64,000 nt of DNA, taken from assembly GCF_014697475.1 (NCBI RefSeq), contig NZ_JACJRV010000013.1, positions 1 through 64,000 on the forward strand. Reading direction: 5' to 3'. This document shows positions 10,464-18,651 of the stretch, one piece after another; the first letter of the stretch is position 1, and the number at the start of each line of letters is the position of its first letter. The notes below the pieces were generated by a model. It was not told the origin of the DNA, made no database searches, and saw only the letters and a list, made by a program, of their open reading frames with translations. The translations under genes were made by a program, and so were the position numbers. Source of the stretch: Nostoc sp. FACHB-152. GTDB lineage: Bacteria; Cyanobacteriota; Cyanobacteriia; Cyanobacteriales; Nostocaceae.

Positions 10464-12110
10464 ATGACATCATCTATATTTGCTACTGAACGTCTTTTAT
10501 TTACTCCTGCTAGTCCTGATAATGATGCAATACCCTTAATTTTTGCCTTTCCTAATGAGTATAGTGTGGGAATTACTAGCCTTGGTTATCAGATAGTTTG
10601 GGCAACTTTAGCAATGCGCGATGATGTGCAAGTGAGTCGCCTATTTACTGATATTCATGAACAACTTCCCAGACAGCCGGAAATTGTGGGATTTTCGATT
10701 TCTTGGGAATTAGATTACGTAAATATTTTAAATTTGTTGGAATCTCTAGATATTCCGATTAGGGCAAATTTGCGAGAGGAACCACATCCACTAATTTTTG
10801 GTGGTGGCCCAGTGCTAACGGCTAACCCTGAACCTTTTGCTGAATTTTTTGATGTCATCTTGTTAGGAGATGGCGAAAATCTGCTGGGTGATTTTATTGC
10901 AGCTTATAAAGAAGTTAGACAAGCTGATAAGCAAACTCAGCTAAAAAGATTGGCACAAGTACCAGGGATTTATATTCCGAGTTTATATGAAGTGGAATAT
11001 CAAACACCTGATGGTGAGGTTAAGTCAATTCAGCCGATTTCTTCAGATGTTCCCGCCATTGTTCAAAAGCAAACTTATCGCGGCAATATTCTCTCAGCTT
11101 CAACGGTGGTAACAGAAAAAGCTGCTTGGGAAAATATTTACATGGTGGAGGTGGTGCGGAGTTGTCCTGAAATGTGTCGCTTTTGTTTGGCAAGTTATCT
11201 GACTTTACCATTTAGAACTGCCAGTCTGGAAAGTTCATTAATTCCAGCGATTGAACGAGGTTTAAAAGTAACAAATCGCCTGGGATTATTAGGTGCTTCT
11301 GTTACTCAACATCCAGAGTTTGAGGAGTTATTAAATTATATTAGTCAGCAAAAATATGATGATGTGCGGTTGAGTATTGCCTCAGTCAGAACTAATACGG
11401 TAACGGTGCAATTAGCCGAAACTTTAGCGAAACGAGACACGCGATCGCTTACCATTGCTGTAGAAAGTGGTTCTGATCAACTGCGCCAAATCATCAATAA
11501 AAAGCTGCAAAATGATGAAATCATCCAAGCGGCGATAAATGCCAAAGCTGGCGGACTCTCAGGCTTGAAACTCTACGGGATGGCAGGTATTCCTGGTGAG
11601 GAAGCCGAAGATTTAGACGCAACTGTAGCGATGATGCGGAGTATCAAAAAAGCTGCGCCAGGACTGCGGTTAAGCTATGGCTGTAGTACCTTTGTTCCGA
11701 AATCGCATACACCATTTCAATGGTTTGGCGTAAATCGTCAAGCAGAGAAGCGGTTGCAGCTTTTACAAAAACAACTCAAACCCCAGGGAATCGATTTTCG
11801 CCCGGAAAGCTATAATTGGTCTATCATACAGGCTTTGTTGTCGAGAGGCGATCGCCGCTTATCTCAACTTCTCGAACTTACCCGCGACTTTGGCGACTCC
11901 TTGGGTAGTTACAAACGCGCTTTCAAGCAACTTAAAGGACAAATCCCCGATTTAGATTTCTATGTCCATGCTAATTGGTCAACATCTCAAGTCTTGCCTT
12001 GGAGCCACTTGCAAGGGCCGCTACCGCAGTCTACACTACTAAAGCACTTGGATGAAGCGACCAGTCATTTCCGTTCATCCTCCAAAGAACTACAGCCCAT
12101 AAGTTCATAG
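10464..12110 (+). CDS. B12-binding-domain radical SAM protein
   Basis: A 548-residue protein. The N-terminal part (about residues 20-160) has the layout of a cobalamin-binding-like domain (EIVGFSISWELDYVNILNLL, PLIFGGGPVLTANPEPFAEF). The radical SAM core follows, with the cluster motif CPEMCRFCLAS, that is Cys-x3-Cys-x2-Cys. It resembles the family found as the N-terminal half of radical SAM/DUF2344 fusion proteins. The canonical DxHxxG B12 motif is not obvious, so real cobalamin binding is uncertain. The reaction is unknown. A CPXCG-type small protein starts 11 bp after its stop and a SRPBCC protein follows, so an operon is likely. Confidence 0.82.
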   Translation: MTSSIFATERLLFTPASPDNDAIPLIFAFPNEYSVGITSLGYQIVWATLAMRDDVQVSRLFTDIHEQLPRQPEIVGFSISWELDYVNILNLLESLDIPIRANLREEPHPLIFGGGPVLTANPEPFAEFFDVILLGDGENLLGDFIAAYKEVRQADKQTQLKRLAQVPGIYIPSLYEVEYQTPDGEVKSIQPISSDVPAIVQKQTYRGNILSASTVVTEKAAWENIYMVEVVRSCPEMCRFCLASYLTLPFRTASLESSLIPAIERGLKVTNRLGLLGASVTQHPEFEELLNYISQQKYDDVRLSIASVRTNTVTVQLAETLAKRDTRSLTIAVESGSDQLRQIINKKLQNDEIIQAAINAKAGGLSGLKLYGMAGIPGEEAEDLDATVAMMRSIKKAAPGLRLSYGCSTFVPKSHTPFQWFGVNRQAEKRLQLLQKQLKPQGIDFRPESYNWSIIQALLSRGDRRLSQLLELTRDFGDSLGSYKRAFKQLKGQIPDLDFYVHANWSTSQVLPWSHLQGPLPQSTLLKHLDEATSHFRSSSKELQPISS

Positions 12111-12121
12111 CCAAAAATTGA

Positions 12122-12313
12122 ATGCAAACCACTGCTGAGTATTACTGCGCCTTTTGTGGCGAACCAAACTTAACCTTTATTGACTTGAGTGCTGGGGGAC
12201 AGCAGTCTTATGTTGAAGACTGTCAAGTTTGCTGTAACCCCAATATCTTGTATGTCCGGGTTGACGAAGATACCCTAGATATCGAAATTGATACCGAATA
12301 CGACGAAGGCTAA
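12122..12313 (+). CDS. Small CPXCG-motif cysteine-rich protein
   Basis: A 63-residue protein of the Cys_rich_CPXG family. There are two metal-binding-like pairs: YCAFCGE near the N-terminus and CQVCC about 30 residues later. The rest is acidic (IDTEYDEG end). The usual CPYCGE is CAFCGE here, so the family proline is replaced, but both cysteines remain. The expected role is zinc or other metal binding in the cytoplasm; no function is established. It is tightly linked to the radical SAM gene upstream (11 bp). Confidence 0.85.
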   Translation: MQTTAEYYCAFCGEPNLTFIDLSAGGQQSYVEDCQVCCNPNILYVRVDEDTLDIEIDTEYDEG

Positions 12314-12332
12314 ATTTTAGGTTTTGCTGTTC

Positions 12333-12797
12333 ATGCTGCACTTCAAACATTCATCTGTAATTAATGCGCCCATAGAAGTAGTTTGGCAATTTCATGAAAG
12401 GCCAGATATCCTGCAAATGCTAACTCCACCTTGGCAACCAGTAAAAGTAGTGAGGCGAGAGGGAGGACTGGGAGTAGGTGCTATCACAGAGTTTAACCTG
12501 TTTCTTGGGCCATTACCTTTAACTTGGTTAGCGCGTCACACCGAATGTGAACAATATCGTCTATTTGTGGATGAACAAATATCTGGCCCTTTTGAAACTT
12601 GGATACATCGACACGAATTTCAGCCGGAAGATGGCAAAACTAAGTTAACAGATGCAATATCTTTCTGTATGCCAGGTGGAAACACAGTTGAATTTATCAG
12701 TGGTTGGCTAATACAAACCCAACTAGAGGCAATGTTCCGCTACAGACATTATGTAACAAAGCGAGAATGCGAGACCAGAAGCGGTAACTTTTGGTAG
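12333..12797 (+). CDS. SRPBCC (START/cyclase-like) family protein
   Basis: A 154-residue single-domain protein with the ligand-binding helix-grip fold. The N-terminus FKHSSVINAPIEVVWQFHER is the typical SRPBCC opening, and the C-terminal helix (LIQTQLEAMFRYRHYVTK) is also typical. The family binds hydrophobic ligands or assists cofactor and lipid handling; the ligand is not predictable here. The ATG at 12333 is preferred over the in-frame TTG at 12324. It follows the CPXCG gene by 19 bp. Confidence 0.8.
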   Translation: MLHFKHSSVINAPIEVVWQFHERPDILQMLTPPWQPVKVVRREGGLGVGAITEFNLFLGPLPLTWLARHTECEQYRLFVDEQISGPFETWIHRHEFQPEDGKTKLTDAISFCMPGGNTVEFISGWLIQTQLEAMFRYRHYVTKRECETRSGNFW

Positions 12798-13009
12798 GCA
12801 TTAGAGATTAGAGACTAGGAGACAGGGGTTATAATTTTTACCATCTTGGGTTTCTAGTTTCTATATCCTGTATTTTATTGGTATTAAGTCAAAATCGGTC
12901 AACTGGTAGAAGCCTAATCTATCTTGCAAGAGAGCCTAAAATTTCCCACATAGTTAATGATAGTAGAAAGACATTCAAACAAACTATCGCTGACTTTTAG
13001 GTAAAAAAA

Positions 13010-13417
13010 ATGTTGGGAACATTTCTAATAACTGTAGCTACAGCACTGAGCTTACTAATTGTTGACTTAGTTGTGCCTGGTGTGAATATTGCTAACTTTC
13101 CTTCTGCCTTAATTGCTGCTGTAGCAATTGGCTTAATCAATAGTTCTGTGAAGCCAGTTCTTTCTACCCTCTCTTTACCGTTAAACTTCGTAAGCTTCGG
13201 AGCATTTTCTCTAGTTGTTAACGGTATCTGTTTTGCATTAGCAGCATTTTTAGTGCCTGGTTTTAGTGTTCATGGAATTATTGCGTTTATTCTAGGCCCA
13301 GTTGTTCTATCTTTGGCTAGCACCTTTATTGGCAACTACTTTGCGGAAAGAAACTTGTCTTTAACTGGCAACACTTCAACCCCTGGTGAATTACCTCAAG
13401 GAAACCCTCAGCAATAG
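13010..13417 (+). CDS. Phage holin 4-2 superfamily membrane protein
   Basis: A 135-residue integral membrane protein with four predicted helices (starting near FLITVATALSLLIVDLV, FPSALIAAVAIGLIN, FGAFSLVVNGICFALAA and IIAFILGPVVLSLASTF). The pattern matches the Phage_holin_4_2/YvlD-like family, common in bacterial chromosomes and not a sign of prophage here. There are no phage genes nearby. Function is unknown, possibly envelope stress. A Pmp3-like small membrane protein follows 115 bp later, which may reflect shared membrane-stress regulation (inference). Confidence 0.8.
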   Translation: MLGTFLITVATALSLLIVDLVVPGVNIANFPSALIAAVAIGLINSSVKPVLSTLSLPLNFVSFGAFSLVVNGICFALAAFLVPGFSVHGIIAFILGPVVLSLASTFIGNYFAERNLSLTGNTSTPGELPQGNPQQ

Positions 13418-13532
13418 TACAAGCCAAGTCAAAGCGTAATTCTGAATTAGCTTAATTCCGGAGACAGAGTTTGTAATTAAGTTAATTCCAGATAATGTAA
13501 ATTAATCTAGTTAAAAAACTAACAGCAAAACC

Positions 13533-13718
13533 ATGAAATTATTTCGTTATTTACTTGCCCTTCTAGTGCCTCCTTTAGGCGTTTTTCTAACTGTTGGTAT
13601 TGGCCCAACGTTGGTAATTAATATTCTGCTTACCCTTCTCGGTTGGCTTCCTGGCAGTATTCATGCGATTTGGGTACTGGCTAAGAGAGAAGAAGCATTT
13701 AATACCGGAACTTACTAA
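13533..13718 (+). CDS. YqaE/Pmp3 family small membrane protein
   Basis: A 61-residue proteolipid with two hydrophobic helices separated by a short turn (YLLALLVPPLGVFLTVG and INILLTLLGWLPGSIHAIWV). It is a clear match in size and pattern to the Pmp3/YqaE/UPF0057 family, whose members respond to salt, cold or dehydration and affect membrane potential in yeast and plants. A strong terminator hairpin (13795-13823) follows. Confidence 0.9.
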   Translation: MKLFRYLLALLVPPLGVFLTVGIGPTLVINILLTLLGWLPGSIHAIWVLAKREEAFNTGTY

Positions 13719-13794
13719 TTAGCTTCTTCTTACTCAGGCTAGATAAAAGCTTTCCATCTATCTCAGTACACATCTCTCAATAAGGACAGTAATT

Positions 13795-13823
13795 AAGGTG
13801 GGCTATATAAGTCCACCTTTTTT
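13795..13823 (+). terminator. Rho-independent terminator after the Pmp3-like gene
   Basis: Stem AAGGTGGGC (13795-13803) pairs with GTCCACCTT (13811-13819), including one G-T pair, with loop TATATAA. It is followed by a run of T residues to 13823. It lies 77 bp after the stop at 13718 on the same strand. Confidence 0.85.
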
Positions 13824-13832
13824 ATTAAAGTA

Positions 13833-13865
13833 ATATCACCGACTTCTTTAAGAAGTCGGTGATAT
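13833..13865. repeat. Perfect palindrome with one-base centre (GACTTCTT-type)
   Basis: Two 16-bp perfect arms, ATATCACCGACTTCTT and its complement, flank a single central T. It lies 23 bp past the stop of the minus-strand gene at 13889 and could end that transcript, although no T-run follows on that strand; TTTT follows on the plus strand. It belongs with similar palindromes at 23777-23801 and 24370-24400. Confidence 0.75.
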
Positions 13866-13888
13866 TTTGTTCACGAACTCAGATATAT

Positions 13889-14671
13889 CTAGTTTTTATC
13901 TGCTGTGTCTTTTTCTTTAAACAAATCAGCAGTTGCTAGTAATAACTCCCGCAAGGTTTGTTTAATTTGAACTTCTTTTCTAGCGATCGCTGTACCTGCT
14001 TTGCCTAGTTTATCTTCTAACTGCGATCGCTTTTGGGCGACTTGTGTCGCTAGAACTTCAGCTTGTGGACGCGCTTGGTTATACCAAGTTTTCGCATCTT
14101 CTAGATAACTTTGAATTTCTTCAGAACGGCCGCCATAACGTGCAGCTAAATTAGCTCGGACAATTGCTAATTGTGCTTGCAATTGGGCGTAGCGTTGTTT
14201 TAACAACGAAACTTCGTCACTATCTTTGATAGCGTTAACAGCCGAGTCAATTACGTTTTTGGTATCAGCAGTTCTTCCTGTATCTGTTTCTTGAATCTCT
14301 GCTAATATCACATCCACATCTTGCTGAAGCTTTTCTTCTTCACTATCAAGTTGAGATTGCAACCGTTGAAGTTCTGACTGAGTTTGAATGATATTTTCGT
14401 GTCTTTTTTGATTAACTCCTTCTAAAGCCCCCTCAATGGAAGCTGTCACTTCTTCTTTAATTTCAGAGCCTTTTTCTTGGAAGGTTTCAACAACAGCAGA
14501 AACCGCATCTCTAACCAGTCCGCGCAATTCAACTGAACCTTCTTTAAACTCAGAAGCAACTTGAGAAACTGCTGATTTCACAATTTCCCGAATTCGTTCA
14601 GTCCGTAACTGGCCAGTTTCTTTAGCTTGTTTCAAGTCAGATTGAATTTGTTCTTTGATATTTCTAACCAT
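13889..14671 (-). CDS. Coiled-coil protein of unknown function
   Basis: A 260-residue, highly charged, almost wholly helical protein (rich in Glu, Lys, Gln and Ala, few aromatics). The N-terminal half has amphipathic 11-residue-like helices (REIVKSAVSQVASEFKEGS, RDAVSAVVETFQEKGSEIK) that recall apolipoprotein or LEA-like helices. The C-terminal half is a long coiled coil (about residues 95-175 and 200-245). No signal peptide or membrane segment. It could bind membranes or act in stress protection, but that is inference and I do not recognise a named family. The ATG at 14671 is preferred over TTG 14677. Confidence 0.65.
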   Translation of the reverse strand: MVRNIKEQIQSDLKQAKETGQLRTERIREIVKSAVSQVASEFKEGSVELRGLVRDAVSAVVETFQEKGSEIKEEVTASIEGALEGVNQKRHENIIQTQSELQRLQSQLDSEEEKLQQDVDVILAEIQETDTGRTADTKNVIDSAVNAIKDSDEVSLLKQRYAQLQAQLAIVRANLAARYGGRSEEIQSYLEDAKTWYNQARPQAEVLATQVAQKRSQLEDKLGKAGTAIARKEVQIKQTLRELLLATADLFKEKDTADKN

Positions 14672-14856
14672 TTTCAACTCTGGGTATTTAGCTAATTTGG
14701 ATAAATTTATTTAGTTTAGATTAAACATGGTGGTACACTCACATTGTGGCGTATTCTTTTAGTAATAGGCACTTCCTTTAGATAGAAAGGTGAGCCTATA
14801 TCGCTATGAACATATTTATGAGAAGATGATCTTTAATTCATCATTTAGTTCAAACA

Positions 14857-15234
14857 ATGGTTGTCACACAAAAACAAGCTATAACCCAAGTAATTAAATT
14901 GCTAAAAATAATCCAGTTATTATGTTTTATCCTTTTGTTATTAACCATTAATTTTACTTCACCTGCATTTGCAAACGATACAGCTAATGGCGCACAAATA
15001 TTTAGCGTTCAATGTGCTGGTTGCCATATCAATGGCGGTAACATAATCAGGCGAGGTAAGAATCTCAAAAAGCAAGCTCTTAAGAAATATGGTATGGATT
15101 CAATAGAGGCAATTACAGCCATTGTCACCAATGGTAAAGGTAATATGTCTGCCTATAAAGACCGCCTCACTGAACAAGAAATTCAAGATGTTTCGGCTTA
15201 CGTCCTTGAACAAGCTGAAAAAAATTGGCGTTAA
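14857..15234 (+). CDS. Cytochrome c6-like monohaem c-type cytochrome
   Basis: A 125-residue precursor with a Sec signal (hydrophobic segment IIQLLCFILLLLTINFTSPAF... cut after FA) leading to a thylakoid-lumen or periplasmic domain of about 85 residues. The haem-binding motif is CAGCH. The sixth ligand is probably the Met in GKGNMSAYKDRL, where classical c6 has a NAMPAF-like element. KKYGMDSIEAI and the end VSAYVLEQAEKNWR are typical of c6. It may carry electrons between cytochrome b6f and photosystem I, or be one of the c6-like paralogues of low abundance. The IIRRGKN insert is unlike standard PetJ, so no symbol is given. An aldo/keto reductase follows 18 bp later. Confidence 0.85.
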   Translation: MVVTQKQAITQVIKLLKIIQLLCFILLLLTINFTSPAFANDTANGAQIFSVQCAGCHINGGNIIRRGKNLKKQALKKYGMDSIEAITAIVTNGKGNMSAYKDRLTEQEIQDVSAYVLEQAEKNWR

Positions 15235-15252
15235 TTAATTCTCAATAAAACA

Positions 15253-16272
15253 ATGGCACTACCCGCAGAAAGTCGTCTTCAATTTACTCCCGATTTAAAC
15301 ATTTGCCGGATATTAAATGGGATGTGGCAAGTCTCTGGTGGACATGGAAGGATTAATCCTCAAGCTGCAATAGAATCTATGTTCCAATATGTGGATGTAG
15401 GTTTTACTACCTGGGATTTAGCTGACCATTATGGCCCTGCTGAAGATTTTATTGGAGAGTTTCGCCGTCAATTAATTGCTACTAGAGGTAAAGAAGCTTT
15501 AGCTAATTTACAAGCTTTTACAAAATGGGTTCCTCGTCCTGGCAAAATGACGAAGAAATTAGTGGAGGATAACATCAATATCTCTTTGAGGAGAATGGAT
15601 GTTGAATCTTTAGATTTAATGCAATTCCACTGGTGGGATTATCAAGATAAAAATTATTTAGATGCTCTCAAATATATGGCAGAGTTACAATCAGAGGGCA
15701 AAATTAAACATTTAGCTTTGACTAACTTTGATACAGAACACCTGCAAATTATTACAGATGCAGGTATTAAAATTGTTTCTAACCAAGTGCAATTTTCTTT
15801 AGTTGACCGTCGTCCTGAAGTGGCAATGGTGAAGTTTTGCCAGCAACATAATATTAAACTTTTTACTTACGGCACAGTTTGTGGTGGGTTGCTTTCAGAA
15901 AAGTATTTAGGTAAGCCAGAACCGGGAAGCTTTAATTTAGGTACAGTCAGCTTACGCAAATATAAAAATATGATTGATGCGTGGGGTGGCTGGGGATTAT
16001 TTCAGGAATGGCTGTCTATGCTGCAAGAAATTGCTGATAAATATGATGTAAGTATAGCCAATGTGGCAGTGCGTTACATTTTAGATAAACCAGCAGTCGG
16101 AGGTGTAATTGTTGGTGCGAGACTAGGTATATCTGAACATATCGAAAATAACGCCAAAGTATTTGGTTTTAGTTTAAACCAAGAGGATTGCGATCGCATC
16201 GATAAAATCTCTCAGGAATCACAAGATTTGTATCAGTTAATCGGTGACTGTGGTGACGAATATAGAAGATAA
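15253..16272 (+). CDS. Aldo/keto reductase
   Basis: A 339-residue NADPH-dependent TIM-barrel oxidoreductase. The catalytic tetrad can be traced: Asp and Tyr in DLADHYG, Lys in FTKWVPRPGK, His in QFHWWDYQD. The cofactor-binding C-terminal part includes VGGVIVGARLG. It is a long form compared with typical 280-320-residue members. The substrate is unknown; detoxification of aldehydes or ketones is the usual role. It is cotranscribed, by spacing, with the cytochrome c6-like gene, an association not explained by known pathways. Confidence 0.9.
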   Translation: MALPAESRLQFTPDLNICRILNGMWQVSGGHGRINPQAAIESMFQYVDVGFTTWDLADHYGPAEDFIGEFRRQLIATRGKEALANLQAFTKWVPRPGKMTKKLVEDNINISLRRMDVESLDLMQFHWWDYQDKNYLDALKYMAELQSEGKIKHLALTNFDTEHLQIITDAGIKIVSNQVQFSLVDRRPEVAMVKFCQQHNIKLFTYGTVCGGLLSEKYLGKPEPGSFNLGTVSLRKYKNMIDAWGGWGLFQEWLSMLQEIADKYDVSIANVAVRYILDKPAVGGVIVGARLGISEHIENNAKVFGFSLNQEDCDRIDKISQESQDLYQLIGDCGDEYRR

Positions 16273-16312
16273 TTATTAATTCGTAATTATCTTTTATAGA
16301 ATTTCTTTCCTT

Positions 16313-16783
16313 TCATACTTCATACATTTGTTTATGCCTAGCTAAAAGCTGAAGATACTTTTCGTTCGTCTTCGCCTGTAGCCATTTGGTTTTAAAAATA
16401 GCGGCTGATTCTGCTTTTATTGAGTCTACATCATAAGGTAATATTTCTTTTTTTGAACTTCCTTCGTCGGAAGTTTTTTTGTACTTTCTGCCAGTTTTAT
16501 GATTAGCATAACGGCGCGATCGCGTGTAACCCATTTGGATGAACTTCCGCGCCATATCTGCTCCGACAAAATCATCCTGTGCGAGATATTCTAGAAAAAG
16601 CTCGTAGATTTTTTCACTCGACTCTTTAGCAATCTCAGGTGTTTTGAACCGCCAATAAGGTAAAATTTCCGATTTGTACGGTTCTACCAAAAGCACACCC
16701 TGTTCGCCCTTGCCAACACGGTATAATTCAGGATGTTTACGAAAATCGATTTTTTGGAAGTCTAAAGAATAATCAAAAGCCAT
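16313..16783 (-). CDS. DUF4385 family protein
   Basis: A 156-residue cytoplasmic protein. It has the family opening FDYSLDFQKIDFRKHPELYRVGKGEQGVL (given in part), then EPYKSEILPYWRFKTP and GADMARKFIQMGYTRSRRYA. The family is conserved in bacteria without a known function. A lysine-rich insert (KKTSDEGSSKKE) precedes the C-terminal helix. It converges with the aldo/keto reductase and is divergent from the VOC gene. Confidence 0.8.
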   Translation of the reverse strand: MAFDYSLDFQKIDFRKHPELYRVGKGEQGVLLVEPYKSEILPYWRFKTPEIAKESSEKIYELFLEYLAQDDFVGADMARKFIQMGYTRSRRYANHKTGRKYKKTSDEGSSKKEILPYDVDSIKAESAAIFKTKWLQAKTNEKYLQLLARHKQMYEV

Positions 16784-16866
16784 AATAATTAAAGATAAAC
16801 TCTCGCTTAGAGTTCAACTTCTATCCTAGTAAGGAAATTTATTCTGTCCTTTTATCTAACTGATGT

Positions 16867-17349
16867 ATGAAAAATATCCTTGCTCCTGGACATTTGCGTA
16901 AAGTGCATCATATTGCCCTCAACGTCAAAGATATGCAAGCTTCGAGGCACTTTTATGGTGAGGTCTTGGGTTTGTATGAACTGACAGGTAAGGAAGTCCC
17001 TGCAACTTTGGTGGAACAGGTCGCCGAGGGGAAAGTTGCTAACTTCGTGACTCCCGACGGCGTAATTTTAGATTTATTTTGGACACCTGACCTAAATCCA
17101 CCCCATCCAGACCCAGAACAGAGTTTTACTAGAGCTTATCATTTAGCCTTTGATATAGATCCGCGATTATTTGAGCAAGCTTTGGCAGTTTTGCAGGAAA
17201 ATAATATAGCGATCGCTCATGGGCCAGTGACCCGTCCTACCGGTAGAGGTGTGTACTTTTATGACCCCGATGGTTTTATGATTGAAATTCGTTGTAATCC
17301 CCAATCTACTGGAACAAGGGATGATAGCAAAAGTATCTACCTACGTTAG
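16867..17349 (+). CDS. VOC family (glyoxalase/dioxygenase-like) protein
   Basis: A 160-residue protein with two beta-alpha-beta-beta-beta modules of the vicinal oxygen chelate fold. Metal-ligand positions are visible: His in KVHHIALNVKDM, His in RAYHLAFDID, Glu in GFMIEIRCNP. The motif GVYFYDPDGFMIEI is typical of glyoxalase/bleomycin-resistance-type proteins. The substrate is unknown. A short hypothetical gene starts 7 bp after its stop and is likely in the same transcript. Confidence 0.87.
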   Translation: MKNILAPGHLRKVHHIALNVKDMQASRHFYGEVLGLYELTGKEVPATLVEQVAEGKVANFVTPDGVILDLFWTPDLNPPHPDPEQSFTRAYHLAFDIDPRLFEQALAVLQENNIAIAHGPVTRPTGRGVYFYDPDGFMIEIRCNPQSTGTRDDSKSIYLR

Positions 17350-17355
17350 CAGACA

Positions 17356-17631
17356 ATGCAGATATATAAAGTCATCGAAGAAGCAATCACAAAACCACCA
17401 ATTCCCCACGAACCATATAAACAATCTTTAAAAGCGTGGGCTATGTATTGCTTGCGTGATAAAGGTTTCAAAGTTATTTATGCTCAAAATGCCGATTTTG
17501 CGATCGAACCGAAAAATGGAAACAAGCTATATTTTAAAGTTACTAATAACCCAGAAGATGTAGATAATTCTTGTAATTGGATAGTTTGGGATAGTGTAAA
17601 CAAAAGTGTCAGCTTGATTCCACTTCCATAA
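17356..17631 (+). CDS. Hypothetical protein, 91 residues
   Basis: I do not recognise this protein. It is a small soluble protein with alternating strands after an N-terminal helix (KQSLKAWAMYCLRDKGFKVI, DFAIEPKNGNKLYFKVT). The core resembles the alpha-beta pattern of PD-(D/E)XK-like folds, with the short element FAIEPKNGNKLYFKV, but the catalytic set is not convincing. It follows the VOC gene by 7 bp, which suggests cotranscription. Confidence 0.6.
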   Translation: MQIYKVIEEAITKPPIPHEPYKQSLKAWAMYCLRDKGFKVIYAQNADFAIEPKNGNKLYFKVTNNPEDVDNSCNWIVWDSVNKSVSLIPLP

Positions 17632-17639
17632 AAAATCTT

Positions 17640-17772
17640 GCAGCAAGCGACTGAAGTCGCAGCTACACAGACAAAACCTGCCTGCGCGGACTGTTATAAA
17701 ATCTAGGGTTTGGAACCCGCGCAGGCGGACTTAGTTTGTATAGCCACGAATTTCATTCGTCGGGAGGGATGC
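17640..17772. repeat. Dispersed repeat with nested inverted sequences
   Basis: A spacer between convergent genes contains GCGACTGAAGTCGCAGCTAC near its left end, CTGCGCGG and CGCGCAGGCGG in the middle, and GTATAGCCACGAATTTCATTCG at the right. Each part holds short inverted repeats (GCGACT/AGTCGC, CGAAT/ATTCG). This is the type of non-coding repeat found many times in Nostoc genomes; I see no transposase. Confidence 0.55.
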
Positions 17773-17789
17773 AAGATACAATCTACAGA

Positions 17790-18551
17790 TTATGATTGTG
17801 TTGCTTTCTCAAATACCATTAAATGCTGTTGGGGTAATAAATTTTTAGTTTCTCGCCACACTAAACCAACAGCTTGCATTTCTTTACGCACCTGTTTTTG
17901 TGTCATCTTGTGTAGACGTTTAATCATAATTAAAGGATTTTCGCCTCGGTACTCTACTAACACCACCCGACCCCTTGGTTTGAGTGCTTTAACAATTCCT
18001 TGCATCACTTCTTGGGGATACTCAAATTCGTGATAAGCATCAACCATTAATGCTAAATCAATACTTGCTGCTGGCAGGTTAGGATTTTTGAGAGTAGCTA
18101 AAACAGGCTCAATATTAGTAATGTGTTTTTCTTGTTTAAAAAACTCAATAATATCTAACATTTCTGGCTGAATATCTACAGCCAAAACCTTTCCTTGCGA
18201 TAGTAACGGTGCAATACGAAAACTCATATAACCACTACCAGCACCAATATCTGCAACGACATCATCGGGTTTTAAATTCAGCGCGCTGACTATCTTACTC
18301 GGCTGTTCTTCTAACTCACGACTAGGACGTTCTAGCCAACCTGCGCCTGTATGTCCCATCACCTTGGCAATTTCCCGCCCTATGTAATATTTACCAATAC
18401 CATCTGAACTATGTTTAGCTCTTTGTTCATAAACATTAGTAGAGGAAATATCTGCGAGTGCTGGGTTAATTGGTGTTAGCAGCCAGCAATTCAAAATTAA
18501 GAGAATAAATCCTATAAAAGATAAACAATTAAACTTACGAATATGATTCAT
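17790..18551 (-). CDS. Exported class I SAM-dependent methyltransferase
   Basis: A 253-residue protein with an N-terminal signal or anchor (LSFIGFILLILNCWLL, with a possible cut after PALA). A Rossmann-type methyltransferase domain follows. Motif I is VVADIGAGSGYMSFRIAP and the acidic ribose-binding position is in VLAVDIQPEM. A LALMVDAYHEFEYPQEVM element and a methyltransferase C-terminal strand (RGRVVLVEYRGENP) are also visible. Methyltransferases with a signal peptide are uncommon because SAM is cytoplasmic, so it may stay membrane-bound facing the cytoplasm. The ATG at 18551 was chosen over 18608 because the signal starts there. Confidence 0.8.
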   Translation of the reverse strand: MNHIRKFNCLSFIGFILLILNCWLLTPINPALADISSTNVYEQRAKHSSDGIGKYYIGREIAKVMGHTGAGWLERPSRELEEQPSKIVSALNLKPDDVVADIGAGSGYMSFRIAPLLSQGKVLAVDIQPEMLDIIEFFKQEKHITNIEPVLATLKNPNLPAASIDLALMVDAYHEFEYPQEVMQGIVKALKPRGRVVLVEYRGENPLIMIKRLHKMTQKQVRKEMQAVGLVWRETKNLLPQQHLMVFEKATQS

Positions 18552-18651
18552 TGATGACTTATATTTGCATGGTAGAAAAATACTTATGAATTGTACCAAA
18601 GTATGCAAATACCATTCCTAAATAAAAGTCCCTAATTTGAAGGGAATTATT

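Noticed and set aside
13010-13417. Holin-like gene as a sign of prophage
   Set aside because: This holin superfamily is common on bacterial chromosomes, and no phage structural, lysin or integrase genes are nearby.
17356-17631. Restriction-endonuclease-like fold for the 91-residue hypothetical protein
   Set aside because: A strand pattern hints at it, but the required acidic and lysine residues do not line up clearly.
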